Assembly (NCBI RefSeq): GCF_947507565.1
Contig: NC_089178.1
Coordinates: 2,418,001-2,482,000, forward strand
Source: Oscarella lobularis
Taxonomy: Eukaryota; Porifera; Homoscleromorpha; Homosclerophorida; Oscarellidae
Reading direction: 5' to 3'
DNA: 64,000 bases
Within the stretch, counting starts at the first letter, position 1. Each line of letters begins with the position of its first letter. The translations under genes were made by a program, and so were the position numbers. Below are positions 1 through 10,421 of the stretch, one piece after another. The notes below the pieces were generated by a model. The model did not search any database. It was not told the origin of the DNA and saw only the letters and a list, made by a program, of their open reading frames with translations.

Positions 1-260
1 TTCCCCAATGGAATCGTTATTCAGTGGAGCAGCGCTCGCCAGTTGAAAATTCTTCGAAACGACGGAGCCAAGTGCAGCTGGAGTCGAGCCAGACGTGTCA
101 GCGCCGAGAGCGTAGACCTTCCGACGAGGTCGACCCCTAAAAAGAAATAATAAATAATCATATGTATAAACGAACCGAACCGCGCACGACCTCCCTAACC
201 GGTTAGATTCCTGTTTTTCCGGGCTAACCTCCTCTCGCTAATTTGCGGTTTTGTACCCAT
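1..260 (-). CDS. 5' end of an unrecognised minus-strand gene (partial)
   Basis: I do not recognise this protein. Reading the minus strand, an ATG at 260 opens a 32-nt exon (260-229) ending in a GT donor. An acceptor after a T-rich tract then leads to an exon that is open from 136 to the window edge. The phases agree (phase 2 out, one base in), giving a start MGTKPQISERR followed by a Ser/Ala/Thr-rich stretch with a basic GRPRRK motif. The exon stays open for its whole visible length of about 45 codons, which supports coding but does not prove it. The gene would be divergent from the WFIKKN-like gene starting at 618. The rest lies outside the window. Confidence 0.45.
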
Positions 261-617
261 GCCAACTATTCGAAGCGTGTGATCGCTCGTGCCAAAAAAG
301 GTGTCGCCATCTCAGTTGAACAGCTTCCGCCTCATTTTCGCAGACGGGCTTCGAACTAGTTCTTAGTCTCGTTTGTCCAATTCAGTTCCGCCGCTCTCGG
401 CTAGGGCAGGGTTTTGGCGACCACCAGATTGTTTTCATAAGCACCGCATCTCGTACTGACAGTGTACGTAGATCGGTGAGAACTTCCTCGGGCGCGGTGC
501 CAGGTGTCCAGCTTGCCAGCATGCAAACGTTGTGAAAAGCCAATTAGACCGTCGCATCCTCGCTATATAGGTCCCATTACCGAAAGCAGACGGCACAAGA
601 AAAGTCTACGCGGGTCG

Positions 618-3055
618 ATGAGACTCCGATCCTTTCTAGTCGTTCCCTTAGCACTCCTAGCCCTGCAAGTGAAAGACGGAGGTACGCGTCTCCTCCGCGA
701 TATCCCTTCTCTTTTCTCTATCTCTTTTCGCGTAGCTAACTATGAGGTGCGTGATCGACTCTGTTTACGGAACGTGACCGTCTGCCAGCCGAACGTCGAC
801 GATTGTACGTGCCAATGCCGCGTCGTCGAGACGTGCACGACGAACGTGTCGCCGCCGCGCACGAATCGTTCGGTTTGCGTCGCCGCTCTCGTGCAAAGCG
901 GGTGCCCCGACCGTACGCGCCGTGAAAACACTTCCGCGGGAGGACCCCGATTAGGAAACGCGCTCTCGTCTTTCGTAGAATGCGGAAAGTTCTACTTTGG
1001 ATGCGAGAAATTGTCCGATCGCGAGTGCCAATGCTCGTGGGTCAAAGGATGCGCGAACGAGCAAGATTTCGATACGGCGGCCGACTGCGAAGCTCAACTG
1101 ACGCACCTAAGAGTCGGTAAAGGAATACGTAGTGCCCACTGCACGCGAACGTTGCATATACATACATACTCTGCTCTGCAAACTGCAGGTGTGTGCATGT
1201 TTTTTTGTGATCCTTTAGTCGCCAAGGAAAAATGTCCCATTCCTGTTCTCAGTCAATATCATCCGAGGCACGTTTGTTCCTCTCGTAAGCAGACGTTTTG
1301 CGAGTATAAAAGCGATTGTGATTCGAAGAGGTACGAATTTCGTCGTTAGGACCGCCCTTACACTGAATTTTTATCTTCACAGGTGCTGTTACTCTAAAAG
1401 AGGATGCAATCCAAATCCGCTCCAGTATACCACTTCAGATTCATGTCGTGAAGGTATAGATAGAAGGAGGATGGGCTATCCTAAAATTAGAGCAAATAAT
1501 GTACTAATTCATAGGTCTACCAGATGAGTATGCGAGAGATCCCTGCAAGGTTTTAGCACCTGCACGTCTTTTCTTTTATTACAATGAATGTAGGCTGTAC
1601 AATGTCGCCCGGGGTTTGTTTGCACACAAACTGCACGTCTCTGTCGAAACGGGTGGTGCACTCGTTTTCAACCCCCAGGGAAGCTGAATAAATTGTTTTG
1701 CGTGCTTGGTATGAGAGTCTACGCTGCTTTCTACCTTAGAGAAGAATAACCTTTGTTTCTCAGATCCCGATTATGATCCATGCAATGTAAGGGGAATTGA
1801 ATCAAAGACAATGGGAATAGGCATTTTATGTATTCTGTTTAGAAACGAAAATGTGCTTTGGGATGGAAGTGCAAGAATAGTCTGACACGTTTGTGCGCCT
1901 CTCCTCCTTGTGCAGCCATCTCCAATTGTGAAATTGGTACACAAAATTAGAAAGAAGAAAGTCTGTATTATTGACTCATTCCTTTAGATGTTAACTACGA
2001 TCCATGTAAGGTAACTTGTCAACAATAGATAAACAGATGGAAGACGCTCTTGAGTAACCGTAAAATTCCGTAGTTGAATCCCTGCAATCCAGGACAGCAG
2101 TGCTATGCAGTAAATGGAAGTTTATGTCTCCATGGAGCCTGCATACAAAAAGCTGCTTGCATAACAGGTCTAGTAGGTTTGAAGTGGATATAAAAAGTGG
2201 CGTTAATTGGGTAATATATTAGATCTGAAAGCAGGAAAGCCACGTTTTGTTTCTAAGATAGCGAATTACTATGAAACCGTTGCTGGTGACAGTATTGCCA
2301 TTTCTTGCCGAGTTTATGCACATCCTAAATTGGACGCGTTCACGTGGACGTATGAGAACGGTGTTGCTGCAAAGGGCCAGCAGATTAGAGAACCCATTGG
2401 TTCAAGTGGAGAATGGATTAATCGATTGGACATAAGGAATCTGACTGGGGCCAATGCGGGACATTATACGTGTTCAGCGCAAAATTATTTGGGAAAGAAC
2501 CAATTTACAATTCAACTTGTGGTACATAAAAGTAAGAAGTAAAAGGCATGTCATATTATATACTGATGAGATGAACCAACAACAGGTTGTCCCCCTTGTG
2601 TTTACCAAGATCTAAGTACAGCATTATGTAGAATGGACATTGGTAAAAAAACAATGTCTGCAATGAAACAATAGGTCACAACTGAGTTGCTCGTTTTAGT
2701 TGTTCTTGTTCGTGTTGCTGGGATTTTAAGCAACGAAAGAGCTCGCGAGCACAACTATTGGACGGAGTACAAACTGAACGTGTCTCGCATATTTCACAAT
2801 GCAGCATCACCGCAGTTTCAAATTGCCGCAAGCCAGATCATATCAGTCAAAGGCAAAGTTCCTCTCTGCAAATGCCAGAAAATGAAGCGGGGACGCCGTT
2901 ACATCATCGGCGCCAAGCTCAATCAAACAACCGGCGAACTGACCCTCTTCCCCGAAGGAGTAATCCAAAAATGGAATGAAGCTCGTCCTAGCATGAACAA
3001 CGCGGCGGCGGCAGCTGACAACGACAACGAGAACACGTGGAAACTCGCGTGCTAA
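618..3055 (+). CDS. Secreted WAP/follistatin-like/Ig/NTR protein (WFIKKN-like)
   Basis: Probable secreted multidomain protein related to WFIKKN/GASP proteins, which bind TGF-beta family ligands and inhibit proteases. The ATG at 618 was chosen over the in-frame ATG at 504 because it begins a signal peptide (MRLRSFLVVPLALLALQ). Exons then encode a Cys-rich region (736-1114), a WAP four-disulfide core (about 1220-1450; CEYKSDCDSKRCC), a follistatin-like Cys stretch (2074-2167), an I-set Ig domain (2223-2531; ends in DAGHYTCSAQN-like NAGHYTCSAQN) and a C-terminal NTR module (2581-3055; CKCQKMKRG). Vertebrate WFIKKN proteins carry two Kunitz domains between Ig and NTR; none is seen here. Small exons between WAP and follistatin parts look mutually exclusive (separate entry). 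Ligand is unknown. Confidence 0.8.
1515..2010 (+). other. Cluster of three mutually exclusive-looking microexons
   Basis: Exons 1515-1549 (35 nt), 1764-1786 (23 nt) and 1988-2010 (23 nt) each have an AG acceptor and a GT donor. Each enters in phase 1, leaves in phase 0, and ends in the same coding motif: RDPCK, YDPCN and YDPCK. The upstream exon ends in phase 1 (CRE plus one base) and the downstream exon at 2074 starts in phase 0. Only inclusion of exactly one of the three keeps the frame. A symmetric 21-nt candidate (1916-1936, phase 1-1, with one Cys) lies between them. The first donor (GTTTTA) is weak. Confidence 0.6.
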
Positions 3056-3134
3056 TACCAAAAAACTGCCCCCTCCTTTATTTATCCCCAAATTAACTGC
3101 TGATTCCTTATTTAATTACTAACAGCTAATCAAG

Positions 3135-3650
3135 TCAGTCAAAGCCCAGACCGGCTCCGGCAGTGTACGATTGTTTAAGAACGCGTTTCTCTTCTTCGAC
3201 GTAGTTTTTTCCGCGCGACGATTGACCGCGTTCTCGTTTTCGCTTTTCTTTCTGTCGAAACGACTCGGTCTCCCTTTCGTTTTTGGACGTCGATGTTTCT
3301 CTAACGGGCGTCGATCGTTCTTTATTGCCGTATTTGACGGGTTGCGATTTTAGAGACGACGGTGGCGGAACGGAGTTGAGTTGGAACGTTCCTGGTTCGT
3401 CTTCTTGCTTCGTTTTAAGATCGTACCAGTCGATTTCGGGGTCGGGCTTTGCGAGAAAGTCCGGGCGACCGACTGTCGCGAAGAGAGTCGATGGCGAAGG
3501 GAGTTTCCCCGAGGAGGGCCCCACCTCTTGTTTATCGACAGAAGGCGATCGTTCTCTTGCAACGCTTTTCGATGGCGTCTCCTCTTCGTCTTCCGATTCG
3601 GATTCGGACGATGAAACGGCTGCGGAAAAGAATCCGAGAGAGTCGGCCAT
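3135..3650 (-). CDS. C1orf52: UPF0690 / C1orf52-like nuclear protein
   Basis: Intronless gene for a 171-residue acidic then basic protein that matches the C1orf52 (UPF0690) family. It starts MADSLGFFSAAV, followed by a Ser/Glu-rich stretch (SSSESESEDEEE), as in the human protein. The family core is clear: LPSPSTLFATVGRPDFL, then EIDWYDL and a VPPP motif. The C-terminal third is Lys/Arg/Glu-rich and ends in a Gly-containing AGAGLGFD tail. The molecular role of the family is poorly known. It is convergent with the WFIKKN-like gene (79 bp between stops) and head-to-head with the C9orf78 homologue, sharing a 44-bp gap between start codons. Confidence 0.8.
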   Translation of the reverse strand: MADSLGFFSAAVSSSESESEDEEETPSKSVARERSPSVDKQEVGPSSGKLPSPSTLFATVGRPDFLAKPDPEIDWYDLKTKQEDEPGTFQLNSVPPPSSLKSQPVKYGNKERSTPVRETSTSKNERETESFRQKEKRKRERGQSSRGKNYVEEEKRVLKQSYTAGAGLGFD

Positions 3651-3694
3651 GTTTTGCGCACGTGACTGCCAATTCCCGGACAGTAGACCACTCG
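3651..3694. promoter_or_regulatory. Bidirectional promoter core between C1orf52 and C9orf78
   Basis: Only 44 bp separate the two divergent start codons (minus-strand ATG ending at 3650 and plus-strand ATG at 3695). Both 5' UTRs and the core promoter must lie in this gap or overlap the opposing coding sequence. No TATA box is seen. Confidence 0.6.
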
Positions 3695-5128
3695 ATGAAA
3701 CGAAACTACCGCAAACGACGACACAACTCGTCCTCAGAAGAAGAAGAAAAGGACGAAGACGTTCGGTGATTACAGAGAACGATTTTCCACGGGCGTATCG
3801 AATCTCTTTTCAGCCAAACGCTCGAAGAAGCGAAAGAAGTCCAGAAATATCGTCAAAGACCGAAAGGAGTTAGGTAAATGTCAACGAAGAACTAAAAAAC
3901 TATGCTCTAGCGATGAATTTAGCGCCGTGGGATTGGCACTCGGAAAGAAATACAGCAGAGAAGACGACGAAGAGGTGTTTTGTGAAGAAACGCGAATGGG
4001 ATTCCTTTATCGAAGTAGTTCTTTAGTCGGATCCTTTCAAGTTAAAAACCGGCGGTCTAGTCAAATTGAATAAAACGAGAGACAACGCCGCGTAGGATTC
4101 GGGAAAAAAAAAAATAGGGGAGAGATGTAGTAGGCGTGGTTTCTCTGCAGAAATGACGACGACGACGAGATTGGTGTGTCGCTAAAGGAGACTTTCGCTA
4201 CCGAGACCCGTCATCGGGAAGAAGATAAGCGAATGTAACGATTCTAAAAGTGCAGGCAAATGTAATATATTTTTTTTATGAAGGATGCAATATATTGACG
4301 ATCAAATGTCTAAGAAGAAAGGAGACAAAATAGCTCTCGAAAAAGAACTGAAGTCTAATGAATAATTCTAATATGTGGATATCTCTTTCTAAGGTTGGGG
4401 TTTTTTTTTATCGCAGCTCTTTTGAAGCGAAGAAAGCCGCTCTATATGCCCTTCCTGAATCGCTCAGGGTAACGAGTGAGAAAAATGAGTATAGGGATCG
4501 GTTTTTTATATCGGACGTCAAGGCGGAGAGCTCTCAACGCTCGGAAGGGATGCTGTCCAATCAGATGCTGTCGGGAATACCGGAAGTGGATCTCGGCATT
4601 GAGTGAGTTAAAAAAGAAATTTTGCTGCTGAAATCGACGTTTGTTCTGTCTCGATTTTTAGGGAGAAGTTTCGAAATATTGCTGAGACGGAACGAGCCAA
4701 GCGAAAAGCCACAGAAGAAAAATGGAGAAAGCAAGATTTTGACGAATTAATTAGTACACTGGTAGGATTAGAAAATCTTTTAGGAAGGGAGAGGGCGAGA
4801 CTCTTGTGCCGACAAATATGGCAGCTGATTTTGTCCATCACAATCGATGTATAAAGGAAATAATTAAATAATTGGATTTTCTATAGTTATTACTTTAGTC
4901 ATGAGAGAAGACGCTGTTCAGAAAAAGGGTGGAAAAAAGGAGGATAACGAAGCTGCCAAGCCAAAATTAACTGTTGGTTGTCTTGACGAGCAAAATCCTT
5001 TGGATCCCGTTGTCAAGGAGACAGCCTTGACTAACGAACGCGGACGGAGCAAGAAAATTCCAAAAGAAAAAGCAACTGATAACTACCACTTTGAAAAATT
5101 TAAAAAGAAATCAACCAAGAGATTTTAA
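3695..5128 (+). CDS. C9orf78: Spliceosome factor C9orf78/TLS1 homologue
   Basis: Homologue of human C9orf78 (yeast/plant TLS1), a spliceosome-associated protein linked to the helicase BRR2 and 3' splice-site choice. The start MKRNYRKRRHNSSSEEEE matches the basic-then-acidic N-terminus of the family. Exon 1 is 3695-3765 and exon 2 is 3814-3873, encoding TLEEAKEVQKYRQRPKGV. A third exon gives SAVGLALGKK. The hallmark MLSNQMLSGIPEVDLGIE lies near 4550-4602, and the conserved tail EKATDNYHFEKFKK ends at the stop at 5126-5128. At least five short introns interrupt it. DNAAF5 follows on the same strand after 52 bp. Confidence 0.88.
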
Positions 5129-5180
5129 TCAAATAGATTGTCCGGGCGTTTTATACGTTTGTAGAGTCCCGCATGCGAAA

Positions 5181-8100
5181 ATGGAAACGATCGAATTGGA
5201 AGAGGCGAGAGACGACAACGATCTCGACGAACTCTTCAAGGTTCTAAATATGAGCTCGCTTGTCTCGAATTTCAACTGGGGTCTCGTTCGGCGCGGCAGA
5301 AAATCCAGAGAGACGTCAATTGCCTATCGGACGACAACCGAAGCGCGAGAAAGCGCTCTCTGGAGAAAATCCGAAAGGAAACGCTTCAGACGAGCTGTAG
5401 ATCGGCGTCGGCGGCGCAAAAACTAACCGATCGCCTTCTAAAACCTCTACTCAAAGTCGTGTCGGATCCCGTGGAAAAATGCCGCGAATTAGCTTTGAAT
5501 TTAATTCGAGAGTAAGATCTCATCCGATATTTAATTAAATTAATTAATTAACACGTGACCTTTATATAATGACGTAATATGTTCAATTCACTCGATACTT
5601 TCCAGTTTATGCGATGGATGCGTTGATGTCGTGGCGCCGTCCTTTCTTCCTTATCTTCTTCCCGTCGCAGTCGCTCGTCTTGGCATGCCGGACATCGTTG
5701 AGCCGTCCGAAGAACTGCGTCTCGTCTTTGTCTGTTTTCTTCTTCAATTTATTGAACAGTGTTCTATTCAGTCGTCTTCGTCTTCTTTGGCTGCATATTT
5801 GGACGATTTTATCAAGATACTTCAAAGAGTAATTGTTGATCCGTATCCAGAAGTAAAGAAGGTATAAATAGCAATAATATATGAAGTATTTAATTTAAAA
5901 ATTAAATAATAGTACTGTACCTACAACCTAAGCGGTAAAAGATCTCTTCTTTTTTTTTAATGAGAACGTTTTGCTAGGAGAGCTGTCGCTTGTGCATGAC
6001 TCTTGCTCCCAAAATCCCTGAAACGTTTCACATGCAAGCCGAAACGCTAGTCGTGCCACTTATTTCCACGCTGACGCACCAACGCTACAAAGTCAGAGTC
6101 ACCTGCGTGAAGGTAAGTAAAAAAAAAACTTAGACTAAGAGCGAGAGTGAGTGAAGACATAGAGGCTCGACGTCTTCTTTCTTCAGGCGATCGGTGTGGT
6201 AGGGCAATTTGGCAACGCCCAGTGCTTAGATTCCTTTCTTCCTCATTTGGCTCAACGCACCTTTGATCATTCCCCGCCCGTGCGATCTTGCTTGACGGAT
6301 ATCATTGGCCATTGGTTGCTCGATTTCCAGGACAGGTTCCTAAGAAAATGTAGATTTTTTAGCGCTATCGATTGTAATAATCGGCTTTAGATATTCGTTT
6401 CATCACAAACTCTTGCCTCTTCTTCTTAGCGGTTTCACCGATGAACTGGTCGAAATTCGACAGAAGAGTTATGATCTGATGGAACAAGTAAGAAATTTGC
6501 GCGAAAAATAGAAAGAAAAACGAGTCGTTGTTGTATAGGTCGGCCAAAAATACGCTCAAGAAAACGAAGAAGATCTAAAAGATCAGACGGATTTCTCCAA
6601 ACCCGTTAGCTCCGATTATAGCTGGGGAGGTAACTGAAGAAAAACTGAGCGCTAATCGTACTAGTACTAAAAGTTTTCGCGCTTTTAAGAATTCCCGAGG
6701 CCCTGTTTAGGCACAAGAGTTCTGCTCTATCGTTGCCTGTCAAAAATCCTTCCTGCGGCCATACGGGACATGGGCGATTGGAACGCGTCGACGCGACTCA
6801 AGGTATTGTTAAGTCACGTACGCATTCCCTGGCACGATTTCATAGCAACTTCAAAGTTTTCGCTTAATTATAGTCGCTTAGTAACGAGAAATAGATCATG
6901 CGATCATTACGCAATTAATTCTGATTAATTAGATATATATATATAATCGACTTGCCAATTGCCTTTGACTTTGGTTTTTCGTTTCAAAATAACACCAATT
7001 TTAAGTTTATAACAGATTGATTGATTGATTGATTGTGCTCGAGTGAACCCCGTTGATTTTTCTCGCACTTTGTCTAAAACGTTTACTTCTTGCTGTTGTA
7101 ACAGAAAGAGCTGCTCCACTAATATTGCGACTTGAAACGTTTACTAAACATAGGAAGAGTATGGAATCTACTGAAAAAAAATAACTTGTTAGGAAGAAAC
7201 GGTCTTTGCAAGATTTGCATTGCACCTTTTCTGCGCTTGATCTCTCTACTCCCGTCACAGTCGTTTTCTTTTCTCTTCTAGGCGATATCTTTGCTCGAAG
7301 TTCTCCTCGTTCACGCCGAAGACAACGCGACGCAGCACGCCGAAATTCTTCTCCAGAGCCTCTACAAAGCCTGTCAAGACGAAGAAGCGCCAATCGTCGA
7401 CAAAGTAAGACGAATGACTCATAAAAAGACTTACAGGAAAACGTTTCTCATTTCGTCTCGTTCAAATCCCCTAAAGGCGACGAAGTGTGCCCGTCTCCTT
7501 GGCCACTACGTCGACCCGGAAGTTCTGTGTCGACTCGTCTTACCGGCCGTTTTAACCTCGAGCGGAGCCGGAGACGGAAAAGTCAAGGCGAACGTCGCCG
7601 TATCGTCTCGCGTCTGCACCGGTTGTCTGGCGGTGCTCGGCGCTATTCTGCGCGGCACAGACACGTCGAAATTGCAAGATTCCATTATTCAGGTGTCGCG
7701 CGCGGCGTCGTCCTTTCGTCTGAGCTAGTATTTCCTTCGTCTTATCAATAATGTATCTTTTCTCACCCTCATAGGGAATCGTCGAAACTTTGATGGAACC
7801 CGAAGTGCGCTTCTCTCAGCATTCTTCCCTACTCAAGCAAATTCTATTCATTGTTCAATGTCTAATTGAAGTTCACCGAGGTCCTCAAGGTGTTGAATAC
7901 GATTTGTTTGTGCTTCTTCTCAGCCTCATCTCCTATGCGGGAAACGGCGACGAAAGCGGCGATATTCGAGATCAGGTACGCCCTAAAGGAACCCGGGAGG
8001 AGGAGGACAGGGACGGGCTACAGGGAGGGTGGTCTCATTTATGCGGGAATCTTCGACTTTGATATTCGGAACCCTAGGCCGAAAACGTCTTGGGAGGTCT

Positions 8101-9543
8101 CGCGACGTCGTTGGGCTATTCGCGATCCGATCGACTCTTTCTCCTACATTCTCGCAAACTATTGGACAATTTGAAAGTGCGAACGCGTTATCTCACCCCT
8201 CGATTTTCGATGCCTTCTCTCCTTTTTTTTTTTCCTTTAGGAACGACATCTGATTTGGATCGCTTCGTCGCCCGAGCGTCGTCTATTCGACGTTCTTCTC
8301 ACTCGCGCTCGCGACGACGAATCGCACTCGCCTCTCGTCGAGTCGCTCGACGTTTTCGAGCACGGACTCGGAGTCGAACGCGACCCAGAGACGAAGTTGA
8401 GGTCAGTACACTCGGTCTACTTTGAAAAACGCGGCCAAACAACGTCGAAGGCTTTCTCCTTTTCCTTCCTAAAAGTTTCTTCTCGCTACTATCGCGCCTA
8501 TTGGCATCGAATCGCGATCCGAATGGGGGGGCCTTGAGGCAACAAAGTCTACGAGTAATCCGCGACATGATTCTTCCCAATTGCATTTGGTCGTCAGGAA
8601 GGTACACGAGAGGATAGCTAATTTATTTCGCGTTGCTCTCGATCCTCTCTCGAAGAACGGCGGCGGCCATACGCACGGCGGCGATGACGTGCATGCGGAC
8701 GCTAATTCAAAGCGGCAATGTCGAAGCGAACGTCATAAGACCGATAGAAAATGTTTTATTCGCTCAGGTGCGCGCTCAACGCTTTCGACGAACTCGATTC
8801 GCTCGCGACGGTTCGCCGTTTTAGGTCCTGTCCTGTCTCGACGACACGAATTTGTCGACGCGTTCCGTTTCCTGCAAAGTCCTACAACAAATATTGACGT
8901 TGTTTAAAGGCGAAATAGACGGTAATGCGGGCAGCCGTCGCCGGCGTCTTCCCCGACGCAAATTCGATTTATTTTATCTTAGTCGATCGCTTGAATCAAC
9001 TCTACGTCGATCTTTTGAAGCGTATGGACGACAGCAGTAACGACGTTCGACTATCTACGACGGAAACCCTGATCGCTTACTTCGAGTTTGTTGAGGGCCC
9101 GGGAGGGGGAGATAAAATGATGGTGAAATGACGGGGCGCGATGCTAGGTGTTTTCCGCTCGACCGATACGATCGGACTCTGTACAGGGCACACGTCGAAG
9201 CGATCTATAAGGGTCTACTCGTGCATCTCGACGATCCGGCATCCGATATTCAGGTAAATCGTGCGTCGCGGGAAAGCCGGAAGTTGCACGATTTGCGCCG
9301 GGTAGGAAGCCGTTCTCCGAGCCCTGAAGGCGTCGGCGCGCCTTTGGCCCGAGAAGTTGAAAGAGCAGCTCGATCTCGTTCGTCACAAGCATCGGATGGA
9401 TGAGTAAGACGTTCGACTTCCTGTTTCCAACTGTTTACCGGTTCTTTTTTTTCCCACCCCCTCCTTCTCCACACAATCCCCTCCCCAGTTACTGCGACGA
9501 TTTAGGAGCGTGGTTAGACCGACTCCTGATTGACGGTGTGTGA
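5181..9543 (+). CDS. DNAAF5: Dynein axonemal assembly factor 5 (HEAT-repeat protein)
   Basis: Homologue of DNAAF5/HEATR2, a cytoplasmic HEAT-repeat protein needed to preassemble axonemal dynein arms for motile cilia. Exons of about 100-250 bp carry helical HEAT repeats in order: KPLLKVVSDPVEKCRELAL (5440-5512), APSFLPYLLPVAVARLGMP, SCRLCMTLAPKIPETFHMQ (5983-6112), then SLLEVLLVHAEDNATQHAE (7283 on), which is close to the human LLHAEDHATQH segment, and the motif CARLLGHYVDPEVLCRLVL. The last exon encodes GAWLDRLLIDGV, with the stop at 9541-9543. The ATG at 5181 joins to the next exon by a probable intron 5243-5300. It implies ciliated cells in this organism. Confidence 0.85.
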
Positions 9544-10421
9544 AGATACTATATATATAACTGCTGCAAGGAAGAAGGGGTGCGGTATACGTATGTCAGT
9601 CGAGACGCACTTCGTCTCGTTTTACTTCCTGCTTGTAACACGTGAGACCGGTGGGGTTCGAGGTTTGCGGCATTCCGTCACGTCTGGTCTCGTTTTGGAG
9701 CGTGAATTTTCCTGTTTCGCCGATTTCACATTCCGATGATCATTACTCTCGAAAGGGGCGTGACTGCGTTCCCCCTTTCGGCCGAGCAATCAAGATTGTC
9801 GGGTGTTTATAGAAAAACCCGCACGCCTGTCAATCATCCTCATAGTCATTGCGCGTCTGGCCTAGTCCGGTCACGATCTTCCGATTTACGATAAACCTCA
9901 ACTCCTGCGAACATAACGCGTTCTTCGATTTGGAGACCACGTGCATTCGATTGCAATCGTGAAAGTAAGGACGTTACGCGACGCGCAGGCGAATGCGACC
10001 GGGCTTTACTTCGACGAACGCGACGACGATAATTCCGCGCGCTAGAGAAGGAATTCGCCGCGACTCGCGGCTCGTCGAGACGATCGTGCTCGAAGCCGAA
10101 TGCCGAATATAGCGAACGGCCAATGCATGCGTTAGCCGAGTGGCCTACGGAGGCGTTTCGCGTTTGCGATGTGATCTAATATGCGTAATCGAGTTCCCTT
10201 ACGCAAACGAACACCCGCGGTCAAGCAGTCTTTCTTTTTTTTTCTTTTTGAAGGAGGACTCCGTTGAACGACCGACGAAATGAATGAGAATCAAAGCGTT
10301 TCGTCGCGAAGGGTTCGTGCACATGTTTTTTTTCTCTGTTGACATAAAGAAGCGAGAAAGAAATTTCGTTTTTCACACCAGAGCTACAGAATTTCCTTCG
10401 ATCTCATCAAGCACGCACTGT
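9544..10421. other. Intergenic region upstream of the first PRDM gene
   Basis: No coding region is supported here. The stretch contains a CACGTG E-box (9938-9943) next to a perfect 12-bp palindrome CGATTGCAATCG (9948-9959). It is probably the promoter and 5' UTR of the PRDM gene that starts at 10422. Confidence 0.4.

Noticed and set aside
3283-3873. 196-codon plus-strand ORF
   Set aside because: It overlaps C1orf52 in antisense and the real C9orf78 exons in another frame; no homology was seen.
7014-7034. GATT tetranucleotide run in a DNAAF5 intron
   Set aside because: A short simple repeat with no evident role.
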